From Candidatus Uhrbacteria bacterium CG_4_9_14_3_um_filter_36_7 (lineage in GTDB: Bacteria > Patescibacteriota > Patescibacteriia > UBA9934 > GWF2-40-263), in assembly GCA_002791255.1 (NCBI GenBank), contig PFWS01000010.1, positions 1-13,659 of the forward strand: 13,659 nucleotides of DNA. The letters are read 5' to 3'. Shown here piece after piece: positions 9,101-13,659 of the stretch. The translations under genes were made by a program, and so were the position numbers. Position 1 is the stretch's first letter; each line of letters begins with the position of its first letter. The notes under the pieces were generated by a model. That model was not told the DNA's origin, searched no databases, and saw only the letters and a program-made list of their open reading frames with translations.

Positions 9101-12100
9101 TTTTATTTCAGAAGATACAATTCATACTCCAAGTACAGTCGGAATCATTAAAACCGGATCTGTTAGTGTAACTGCATTTGTTTGTGAAAATCCGTGGCCA
9201 AGCCCAGGCAGTATTCCTTATGTTGATGATATATCTAATTTTTCTTTTTTCTATTGTCGTGATGCAGGTTTAGATGGAGTGCAGGATGATCTACCCGGAC
9301 TAACAACAGTTGATACACCTGTTTCACCAATAAACGATATTTTTCAAGAACTCCTATTTTTAGTGGATGGAACCAGTGATGTAATTGGTGTGCGTATTTT
9401 AAGCAATCCTTCTTATCTTTCTCCGTCTAAATGGTATAAGGCCCAGGGATTTACTGGGAGCCCATTTGTAACATCCTTAGATGGGTATGAAGCGGTTTTA
9501 GATGGCGCTACTTTGTATGTGGCAGCCGCAAATCAAACTGATAGTCAGGTGCTTTATTCAAATATTTATGTTATTTCCTATAATGCGGATGCACAAGAAG
9601 AAACTCAAGAGATTATTGATCAATTATTAGATTATTGGTCGTTCAATGCTAATGAGGAGCAAATAAGTCAATTAAATATTTGTGAAACATCCAAAGGAAG
9701 TCATACTTATTTAAAAGATAAAGAAGGAAATTATTTTTCCTGTGAATCAGATTTTGATTGTATTTATCAAAAACAAGATGATTCGTGGACATCATGTGAT
9801 CCAAAAGACACTTCACAAAAAGATCAATGTTTATATGGATTTTGTGATGGTGAAAAAAGTAAAATTCAACGTGATCTTTCACGACTTATTGACATGCAAG
9901 AATTTCAAACTATTCTTGAAGATTATGGACAAACACATCGACACTGTTCATTAACTACTGGTGAGTCTTGTCAGACTAATGCAGATTGTCCATCCCAAGA
10001 TGAGGTTTGTAAAGCAGGCGTGCCAAAACTTTCCTCAGGATCATTTATTCGATCTTTTAGTACAAGCGTCTGGCCATCTTGGGCATCTATACTTGCTAAT
10101 GAAGTCGGTACAACACTTCCAGTTGATCCCTTAAATAGTTTTTTTGAGTGTCCATCTGGATCTGATTCAACATATTGTTGGGATGATCTTGCTGGTCAAT
10201 TTACTTGTCAAGAAGGATCACACGTTTATTTATTTGAAAGCTTTGGAGGAGAAACATATAATCTTTATACCCAACTTGAATACAATAAAGCTTATTGGAA
10301 TGATCCTTTGGATGATGATTTAACTGATGAAGGATCATTATTCGCCGAATATGCTGGGTTTAATTTTCCAGAAGGGTTTTATACATCTGGAATTATGTGT
10401 GATGGAACAACTATTGGATCTTCACTGCGTTGTGGAGATGGGGTACTTGGAACCGATCCACAAGAAGAATGTGAACTCGGACAATCAATTTCTGAATCGT
10501 GTACGATTGATGGCCGGTCTGGAATTTTCTATCGCTCGTGTATTAATGATGCAGGAATTTGTCGCTATCAAACCTCTGTTGAATCTGAAGAGGCAGGCTC
10601 ATCTTGTATAGCTTATGCCTGTGGAAATGGTGTGATTGAAGGAACAGAAATTTGTGATGATGGTTCTTTAAACGGAACGTATGGATTTTGCGGAATCGAT
10701 TGTACACTTAGCTCGAGTTTTTATTGTGGTGATGGAACACTTGCCGGTGGAGAAGAGTGTGATCGAGGTTCATCTAATGGACAATATAGTACAAGCTATA
10801 TTGATGGTTGCGCGTTTGATTGTACTTTTCCAGGTCCATCTTGTGGAGATCTTAAAACAAATGGTCCAGAACAGTGTGATGGAGATATACAAAGTTGGGG
10901 TGGAAAACTTTGCGGAGTAAGTGATCTTTATACTCCTTGTGAAACGAATGATGATTGTAAAAATTCTTCTTGTGGAGATGGAGCGCAGGCATGTGCTACA
11001 TCGCGTGGTTGTGTTGGTGGGGACAGTGATGGTCTGTCTTGTACAAGTGATAGTCAGTGTCCTTTGGGAAGCTGTTCACTTTTTTCCTATGATCTTTTGC
11101 GAACTCGAACGTGTGGTAACACTTGTCAGTGGAATAGTTGGTCATCTTCTTGTAAAGGAGGAGAAACATATTGTGGAAACGGTATTGTTGAGGGAACAGA
11201 AATTTGTGATGACGGAAATATAAGTCAACAAGATGCATGCACAAACACATGTCAACCAAACGTTTGTGGAGATGGGTATTTATATGCCCAAAAAGAAAGC
11301 TGTGATACAGGAGCCAAGAATGGGCTTGTCTGTACACCTGATTATAAAAAAACATGTAGTTATTGCACTAGTTCCTGCCATTATACTCAAGTAAGCGGTG
11401 CTTATTGTGGTAATGGGGTTATAGAAAATAATCAGGAATTTTGTGATGGAAGTGCATCTGTAAAGTATTGTTTCAAAGCAGGCACTTATCCAGAAGATCG
11501 CGCGTCAGGCGCAACATGCACAAAGGATACTGATTGTGAAACAGATAAGGGTTTTGTTTGCCTTGCAAACGTAGGTATTTGTAATGGAGGAAATAGTTAT
11601 TTAAATAATTCTAATGGTATCAGCACGCTGTATGATTTAAATGGCAGCGCTTGTGTGGTAGGAAATTCAAAAGAAAGTTATACGTGTGGAACCAATCAAC
11701 AAGGGATTTGTATTGCTCCTGTGTGCGAAAGTGATTGTAATAGTTCGTGTCCGTTTATGTATGATGTAACAACGATTTTGGCTCAAAGCGAACTTGCTGG
11801 ATCAACCCATCAAACATCCGTCGAGCTTTATAGTTATCTTAAAGGATCACCAGATACAGCTACTTTATCTATTCCTGCCTGTAAAGTTGGAGCGTCTATT
11901 ACAGCAGATATTGATATGAGTAATGTAACTCCACCATCGGTTGATGTTGTTTTTGTGACGGACTTATCTGGAAGCATGGCAAGTGTGATTGATAATAAAG
12001 GAACTTCTGATACCTCTGATGATTCAACCAGAATTCAGGTAGCTGTAGAAGCGACCACTCAATCAATCCGAGATTTATTTGATGCTTATTCAAGTAGTAA

Positions 12101-12905
12101 AGAAAGTATGCGTATCTCAACTATTAGTTACGCAAACACAAATCCAGTTTCTGGAAGAACCACTTGTATTTCAAGCAGTTCCGGAAGCAAAACACTTTCT
12201 TGGGTTGATTATCCTTTAAATACCGTTGAAAAAGAGTATGAAATGCTCTTTGATCCAGTCAGGGGTGTAACTGCTTATCTTGGTTATACAAATGGTAGTC
12301 CCGGAACCACACCAACAGCTGCAGGACTTTCCTGTGCTTCAAATCAACTGGCAAGCAGTAAAGCCGAGGTGAAAATTATTATTCTTTTAAGCGACGGAGA
12401 ACCAAATGTAAAGTTAGATGGGGGTTCGTGTTCAGCTACTGATTGTATAAATGAGATTATAGGAATTCGAGATGCGATTGTTCAAAAAGATATACAAATT
12501 TATACAGCAGCTATTACAACTCAATCAAAATTAATTGGGTACATGGCTCATTTTTCAAGTGATACTTGTAAAGACGATTATGAAGACGTATCAGATTGTA
12601 CTCCAACCGATAATGTTGAGTATGCCTACAATGGCTCAACTTCCGAAGAACTAGAGACCATGTATGAAACCATTATTAATAGTATTCTTGGGCTTAATAT
12701 TGGATTTACAACAAAAGTTGGAGATGAAACTGTTGTTACTACAGGAGTAGTCCAACAAGGTGAAGATGTTGAGCTACCTTTTCCAATGGGATTTTCATGT
12801 CCTTCAACCACAAGTGAATGGAATATTCCGATTCGTGTGAATTTTAATGGAGAAGGAACAGTTGTTATTAGTGATATTTCACTTACCTATTGTCCCCTTG
12901 AATAG
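3195..12905 (+). CDS. Giant mosaic surface protein (pilin hairpin, TIG, Big_5, Cys-rich, vWA)
   Basis: 3,236 aa in one uninterrupted frame. Order: signal peptide 1-33 (SVFA before QT); VirB2-like hairpin 63-130; a Cys-containing Ig-like region, then a second Ig-like region (SPVDNGSVYAN...VDFYLES, about 277-385); Cys-rich insert 386-437; four IPT/TIG-like domains 438-865; short Cys-rich piece 865-893; Big_5 plus W-x-W Ig pairs about 911-1365; five tandem CDDGNTISGDGCS repeats 1376-1583 and a degenerate sixth from 1592; a third Big_5/W-x-W pair 1683-1995; an unnamed domain 1997-2153; a pseudopilin-like globular domain about 2220-2368; a second Cys-rich block 2402-2852; vWA about 2916-3166; and a beta-rich tail to 3236. 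With the signal peptide cleaved, the hairpin would leave the remaining 3,100 residues outside the cell. There is no C-terminal anchor or LPXTG motif and no visible enzyme active site. The likely role is adhesion or a surface appendage (inference). The start has its own signal peptide, so the gene is not a frameshifted continuation of the previous one. Confidence 0.95.
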   Translation: MLSFFQKSIRLWLGGLAILITFLAVFSSTSVFAQTIEPSETFGSISGETFANIAGFGTESLTVIIARIIRVFLGFLGVIAVLFILYGGLKWMISGGDTNKVQKARAILINAVIGLVIVLSSYAIAQFVIDRLTQAVGGTLTEATTSDTYTSDTGDPSELFVLRSVNTDCSSIRNLVLQFVFSQSVSLSSLEIPGAIIISKKEGLAIEGTWQVEKNKALFTPNTPCGQDYPDTFCFDADTNYKISLDASLLKSTKGASLECTTIYPCSYEFLTGTDIDLNTPVLSMTSPVDNGSVYANSTELLQAFTQDDAGVSSVDFYLESDVLVSVGLDQSLAGTVAQENYFEQIWETNGYVSNQSYTVWAKGLDCSGNEGISPKIEVIMRSPNCDNGVEDAGEPYKEAGIDCGGEGEYYCGLCSGESCTTDTECASGNCEEGVCVNQAIIKQISPDNGAIGNFITISGDGFGNESGKLILLGDPQDSADDIIHEPTSSCGDEAWSDNQVIIELKEGSVSGPIEIQTNEGFIDRSNDTTGPVLSDFVVNQTVRPGICAIRPDETQAQSLVIVMGNNFGNEQNGAAYYIGSTEASSYDQWKTNEFGATIPVLTSGKYETQVFIGSSDNRQGSNKVALIINDSLESQEAPQIISVDSGIKRCSVSGVICAIDDDCTRQDETCIEAKQSGPRGQYLTLYGSNFGTSIGTVRFQNKETQENALGDTDFPDICEASYWQDDRIIIQVPEYLSDDSSIPVSTGIYNLWVVRTQDSMVSNTVDFTVVDGKAGPNICKIEPSSGPVGTQVKIYGEGFEKQAGEVIFYENEQVSPSVWTDTLIEGTKEDPLLVPESAKTGPIFVSRDFDGLSSNSINFLIGICNQDFACEIGSECCTDGTCRLQGTCEESTNPISHYAYYFSTGPIPETPQIVVACTEGIISPSPWEGYKDGDSVCVDAVVTATFSTDMDQASLNQDTIRVEKCLNDACTDTQEVIPQGSPFVSDSSYGKNSKFTWIPESDFSPSSLYQVTLRAGEEIGKSIRSEQGVFLESDYQWEFETASVDSHCQIGNILVSPDTYTATEKNEYISYLSEPTAAENACVVLNCTNYDWAWNSSNPSRASLATDLQKLCAAQAQALLETPAGQPVYINSSIESLGKTGTGELTINFSDPTITDYWPNCSFVCVNASLGAEFNTSMSIDTTASQDIIQLYECVLADELCVSGYTEVPIEKVIYDPSSYRLTASTYDLKPNTYYRVIISGDIETESGVALSASGANYGNDFSWRFKTKNDGLPCAIDRIEISPEEATATVIGQKQDFYAYPFGEEDECEATGQMLQAQDYTWSSWTATDTPDLVQSVDVADLYLNGSILLNENLPNTCNASCLHTGSLPLVAVCGDGILYKNTEDCDDGNTISGDGCSSVCLTEATTTCSTPTDRNCCGNQILEGREECDDGNTISGDGCSDGCLNEGSIAVSTVVKNIVCGNASIAYSSLYGGEECDDGNTISGDGCSAVCLREGSISIAEVQAVCGNTKKELGEDCDDGNTISGDGCSAVCLREGSSLDYSSPSVCGNGGEPEMGEDCDDGNTISGDGCSSKCLLEGSSFAYETISLCGDGVIGTGEECDATTGGTDIAPYTISIITNNAPQEVTASKSSEAISKIQATSSDVTGDALLTLECACSTDAMCEDIYSFGCGFATGCCYKRPEVLEIQPQMGTNDVCRNTAIWVAFDQNMDSKTFSSITLEVLSNDQGLIDEINCPYVLTQATDAAPGSLLGKVWLWIKNMIPFLFSNSVEAAQKSCIVPVEYTSESFGDGMKISLKLSEALLANHEYRLIIQGDGDDLSDGTAQGITSTSGVGIASSITTSTFTTGSDVCNLDYVQYVQVEDQGKINITSEFEDLSPRYFSEKDETHAVVASTYSLEGSTYKEIQPIDGVYNWSWSGTDSSSGVSFGWGTTLSGDTDAIVVEDVDISNTLAKATGKNGTERILAQAFISEDTIHTPSTVGIIKTGSVSVTAFVCENPWPSPGSIPYVDDISNFSFFYCRDAGLDGVQDDLPGLTTVDTPVSPINDIFQELLFLVDGTSDVIGVRILSNPSYLSPSKWYKAQGFTGSPFVTSLDGYEAVLDGATLYVAAANQTDSQVLYSNIYVISYNADAQEETQEIIDQLLDYWSFNANEEQISQLNICETSKGSHTYLKDKEGNYFSCESDFDCIYQKQDDSWTSCDPKDTSQKDQCLYGFCDGEKSKIQRDLSRLIDMQEFQTILEDYGQTHRHCSLTTGESCQTNADCPSQDEVCKAGVPKLSSGSFIRSFSTSVWPSWASILANEVGTTLPVDPLNSFFECPSGSDSTYCWDDLAGQFTCQEGSHVYLFESFGGETYNLYTQLEYNKAYWNDPLDDDLTDEGSLFAEYAGFNFPEGFYTSGIMCDGTTIGSSLRCGDGVLGTDPQEECELGQSISESCTIDGRSGIFYRSCINDAGICRYQTSVESEEAGSSCIAYACGNGVIEGTEICDDGSLNGTYGFCGIDCTLSSSFYCGDGTLAGGEECDRGSSNGQYSTSYIDGCAFDCTFPGPSCGDLKTNGPEQCDGDIQSWGGKLCGVSDLYTPCETNDDCKNSSCGDGAQACATSRGCVGGDSDGLSCTSDSQCPLGSCSLFSYDLLRTRTCGNTCQWNSWSSSCKGGETYCGNGIVEGTEICDDGNISQQDACTNTCQPNVCGDGYLYAQKESCDTGAKNGLVCTPDYKKTCSYCTSSCHYTQVSGAYCGNGVIENNQEFCDGSASVKYCFKAGTYPEDRASGATCTKDTDCETDKGFVCLANVGICNGGNSYLNNSNGISTLYDLNGSACVVGNSKESYTCGTNQQGICIAPVCESDCNSSCPFMYDVTTILAQSELAGSTHQTSVELYSYLKGSPDTATLSIPACKVGASITADIDMSNVTPPSVDVVFVTDLSGSMASVIDNKGTSDTSDDSTRIQVAVEATTQSIRDLFDAYSSSKESMRISTISYANTNPVSGRTTCISSSSGSKTLSWVDYPLNTVEKEYEMLFDPVRGVTAYLGYTNGSPGTTPTAAGLSCASNQLASSKAEVKIIILLSDGEPNVKLDGGSCSATDCINEIIGIRDAIVQKDIQIYTAAITTQSKLIGYMAHFSSDTCKDDYEDVSDCTPTDNVEYAYNGSTSEELETMYETIINSILGLNIGFTTKVGDETVVTTGVVQQGEDVELPFPMGFSCPSTTSEWNIPIRVNFNGEGTVVISDISLTYCPLE
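3369..3608 (+). other. VirB2/T4SS-pilin-like hairpin domain of the giant protein
   Basis: Residues 59-138. TM1 (about 71-93) contains VFLGFLGVIAVLFILYGG. A short cytoplasmic loop, SGGDTNKVQKAR (94-105), precedes TM2 (about 107-129, LINAVIGLVIVLSSYAIAQF). The YGG, GGDxxKxxKA and NAxIGLVI elements are typical of the T4SS_pilin family. The same region of the 615-aa neighbour shares IIARIIR, YGG, GDT, AIGLVI and LSSY at the protein level, yet the DNA differs at many codon positions, so these are old paralogues. Confidence 0.85.
4350..4505 (+). other. First Cys-rich insert of the giant protein
   Basis: Residues 386-437. It begins CDNGVEDAGEP, passes through DCGGEGEYYCGLC and ends with CTTDTECASGNCEEGVC. 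The pattern CxNGxxDxxE...DCGG...C is a disulfide-rich module also known from surface proteins of myxobacteria and eukaryotes. It links the N-terminal Ig-like region to the TIG array. Confidence 0.6.
4506..5787 (+). other. Array of four IPT/TIG-like domains
   Basis: Residues 438-865. The domains begin at about 438 (IIKQISPDNGAIGNFITISG), 531 (GPVLSDFV, then LVIVMGNNFG), 638 (APQIISVDSG, then YLTLYGSNFG) and 775 (GPNICKIEPSSGPVGTQVKI). Each has the TIG signature I..I.P..G..G..(I/L).G..FG and a later strand with N.V.F/N.I.F. TIG domains are Ig-like folds used in extracellular stalks and binding modules. The third carries a Cys-rich insert (CSVSGVICAIDDDC) between strands. Confidence 0.8.
5925..7319 (+). 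other. Two Big_5 plus W-x-W Ig-like module pairs
   Basis: Residues about 911-1375. The first Big_5-like domain (about 911-1044) has VCVDAVVTATFSTDMDQASL and ends YQWEFETAS. The second (about 1152-1272) has FVCVNASLGAEFNTSMSI and ends FSWRFKTKN. Each is followed by a Cys-containing Ig-like segment: CQIGNILVSPD...YDWAWNSSNP, and CAIDRIEISPE...YTWSSW. The alternation suggests duplication of a two-domain unit; a third copy lies at about 8241-9182. Confidence 0.65.
7320..7940 (+). repeat. Five tandem Cys-rich (DUF4215 / Myxococcus-type) repeats
   Basis: Residues 1376-1583. Five units of the form CGN(x)n-E(D/E)CDDGNTISGDGCSxxCLxE. The 35-bp core encoding CDDGNTISGDGC lies at 7356-7390, 7485-7519, 7629-7663, 7752-7786 and 7878-7912. 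All copies are identical except one G-to-A change in the fourth. Periods are 129, 144, 123 and 126 bases, all multiples of three. A degenerate sixth unit (CGDGVIGTGEECD) begins at 7968. These are disulfide-bonded, Asp/Gly-rich extracellular modules; the Asp/Asn pattern could hold calcium, which is inference. Confidence 0.9.
8241..9182 (+). other. Third Big_5 / W-x-W pair with internal hydrophobic insert
   Basis: Residues about 1683-1996. The Big_5 pattern is seen in RPEVLEIQPQMGTND, VCRNTAIWVAFDQNMDSKTF and HEYRLIIQGDG, ending STFTTGSDVC. The paired domain contains YNWSWSGTDSSSG. Between strands, residues 1753-1776 form a hydrophobic, signal-peptide-like segment (KVWLWIKNMIPFLFSNSVEAA) that is absent from the other two Big_5/W-x-W pairs. 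Confidence 0.6.
9183..9653 (+). other. Unnamed domain beginning CENPWP
   Basis: Residues 1997-2153. Notable strings are CENPWPSPGSIPYVDD, NFSFFYCRDAG, DVIGVRILSNP, LSPSKWYKAQGF, DGYEAVLDGATLYVAAAN and SNIYVISYN. Mixed alpha/beta composition with few cysteines. I recall similar strings in large Patescibacteria surface proteins but know no family name for them. It sits directly before the pseudopilin-like domain. Confidence 0.5.
9852..10296 (+). other. Pseudopilin-like globular domain inside the giant protein
   Basis: Residues about 2220-2368. It has the order of a GspG/type IV pilin C-terminal domain. A helix IQRDLSRLIDMQEFQTILEDYG (2224-2245) matches the RDxxRxxDLxxLxxALxxYY pattern. It is followed by WPSWASILANEVGTTLPVDPLNSF (W..L....LP.DP.N) and HVYLFESFGGETYNLYTQLEY (Y.Y....Y.L...LE). 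Cys-rich inserts (CSLTTGESC...CPSQDEVC) interrupt it. The hydrophobic N-terminal pilin helix and prepilin peptidase site are absent, so it cannot assemble as a normal pilin. Confidence 0.6.
10398..11750 (+). other. Second, divergent Cys-rich repeat block
   Basis: Residues 2402-2852. Many copies of CG(D/N)G(x)n-EECD or EICDDG occur, such as CGDGVLGTDPQEEC, CGNGVIEGTEICDDG, CGDGTLAGGEECDRG, CGNGIVEGTEICDDGN and CGNGVIENNQEFCDG. They alternate with insertions of varied length. Two units (10620-10663 and 11172-11215) are close at DNA level and share 20 identical bases at 10641-10660 and 11193-11212. The block belongs to the same broad repeat family as 7320-7940 but is far less uniform. Confidence 0.75.
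11934..12692 (+). other. von Willebrand factor A domain with MIDAS motif
   Basis: Residues about 2914-3166. The strand VDVVFVTD leads into the MIDAS motif DLSGS (2923-2927); the MIDAS threonine is probably Thr3039 in TTPTAAGL, and the third acidic position is Asp3067 in IILLSDGEPN. All metal-site elements are present, so metal-dependent ligand binding is plausible. Several cysteines (TTC, LSC, GSC, TDC, DTC, SDC) suggest added disulfides. It is flanked by beta-rich, Cys-containing segments (LSIPACKVGASI before; FPMGFSC and TYCPLE after) that may form one sandwich around it. Confidence 0.88.
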
Positions 12906-12906
12906 T

Positions 12907-13659
12907 ATGTCTTTATTTAAGCGACTTCAAAACCTGCGTTTTACTTTTATTGAGAAGAAATATCTTTTTCTTTTGTTGATTATTATTGTAGTTATTGTTT
13001 TTGTTGGTGTTCTATGGATGATATTTTTTAAGCGTTCTTCTATTTCTGTTGAACAACATCAGCTTTTGCAGGCACAACAAGATATTGAATCAGCTGTGAT
13101 TTTATGTGATAAAACAGAAAATCCAGAGAGTTGCAAAGGGCAGACGATTAAACGTGTGGCTACAAAAATAGGAACAGCTTCTCTTTGTCAATCGCTTGAA
13201 GGAGATTTTTTTTATAATTGTATCTGGCAGGTAGCAATTGAATCTAAAAATCCAGATGCTTGTTTGTATTTATCCGATGTTACAGATATACAAAATTGTC
13301 AGAATGCGGTTTATTGGAAACAGGCCATGGATTCTTCTTATGATTTATATATTTGTGAAAAGATTTTAGATACGACTATTTATAATCGATGTGTGGAAGT
13401 CGTCTCAAAAGCTATTGCTCGAACGAGTGGATGTGAGGGCACAGGAATCGATCCTTTATGGTGTGAAAAACAAAATGCGTATAATATAGTTATTGCCAGT
13501 CAAGATATAACAAATTGTCTTTCTTTAGATCCTGCTTATTATGAACTCTGTGAAGAAACTATTTTGACTCAATTATCAACAAAAAATTTTGATCAAGATG
13601 AAGATGGATTAACTCTTTTTAAGGAAACAGCTATTGGGACAAGTGATCGAGAAGAAGAT
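12907..13659 (+). CDS. Membrane-anchored Cys-pair repeat protein with calcium-type loop (partial)
   Basis: 251 codons are visible and the frame is open at the window edge. ATG 12907 follows the giant gene's TAG by one base, implying the same operon. A basic N-terminus precedes one TM helix (about 19-41, KYLFLLLIIIVVIVFVGVLW) with no obvious cleavage site, so it is probably anchored with its C-terminus outside. Residues 67-215 contain exactly twelve cysteines in six pairs (67/76, 94/105, 119/131, 150/162, 176/186, 204/215), each pair 8-11 residues apart and recurring about every 25-31 residues; the intervening sequence looks helical. Then DQDEDGLTLFKE (229-240) gives a DxDxDGLxxxxE loop, and GTSD follows, as in EF-hand-like or thrombospondin type 3-type calcium repeats that continue past the edge. 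I do not recognise a named family. No Shine-Dalgarno is visible. Confidence 0.85.
   Translation, partial: MSLFKRLQNLRFTFIEKKYLFLLLIIIVVIVFVGVLWMIFFKRSSISVEQHQLLQAQQDIESAVILCDKTENPESCKGQTIKRVATKIGTASLCQSLEGDFFYNCIWQVAIESKNPDACLYLSDVTDIQNCQNAVYWKQAMDSSYDLYICEKILDTTIYNRCVEVVSKAIARTSGCEGTGIDPLWCEKQNAYNIVIASQDITNCLSLDPAYYELCEETILTQLSTKNFDQDEDGLTLFKETAIGTSDREED

Noticed and set aside
10641..11212. 20-bp direct repeat at 10641-10660 and 11193-11212 as a mobile-element footprint or attachment site.
   Set aside because: Both copies encode the same GTEICDD motif in frame, so protein repetition explains them.
12907..13659. Cys-rich, membrane-anchored protein as a lipoprotein or cytochrome c.
   Set aside because: There is no lipobox cysteine right after the hydrophobic segment and no CxxCH haem-binding motif among the twelve cysteines.

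Overview
The window is AT-rich, gene-dense and transcribed entirely from the + strand. It looks like the chromosome of a Patescibacteria (Candidate Phyla Radiation) bacterium. This rests on three things: a partial HisRS, an extended bS21 and YqeY lie next to a run of surface proteins that open with a VirB2/TrbC-like 'T4SS pilin' hairpin; the largest surface protein combines IPT/TIG, SbsA-like Ig (Big_5), Myxococcus-type Cys-rich and vWA parts, a mix I know mainly from that group; and TGA is used as a stop (HisRS end, YqeY end) and never appears inside the 3,236-codon gene. The last point argues against the code-25 lineages (Gracilibacteria, Absconditabacteria). A finer taxonomic call is not supportable from the sequence.

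Layout: (1) positions 1-106, the last 34 codons of a probable histidyl-tRNA synthetase; (2) 166-882, rpsU (bS21) and a YqeY/GatB-like protein; (3) 879-1262, a small two-TM pilin-like protein overlapping yqeY by ATGA, so translationally coupled to the housekeeping genes; (4) 1295-1326, a Rho-independent terminator followed at once by an extended -10 promoter, which separates the housekeeping operon from a surface-protein operon; (5) 1344-3191, a 615-aa protein with signal peptide, pilin-like hairpin and three Big_5-like domains; (6) 3195-12905, a 3,236-aa protein with the same N-terminal plan and a mosaic ectodomain of about 3,100 residues; (7) 12907 to the window end, a membrane-anchored protein with six Cys-pair units and the start of a calcium-loop region, cut by the window edge. 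No stretch over 300 bases lacks a gene.

How the parts may work together (inference): genes 3, 5 and 6 carry related hairpins (TM, short charged cytoplasmic loop, TM) and predicted signal peptides, so each hairpin would sit in the cytoplasmic membrane with both ends outside. The small protein has only the hairpin. The 615-aa and 3,236-aa proteins use it as an anchor for extracellular modules. The giant protein also holds an internal domain resembling the globular part of a type IV pilin/pseudopilin and ends in a vWA domain with a MIDAS motif. Together this suggests a cell-surface attachment or appendage apparatus, possibly for host contact. No enzyme domain was recognised in the surface genes, and the functional reading is not proven by sequence.
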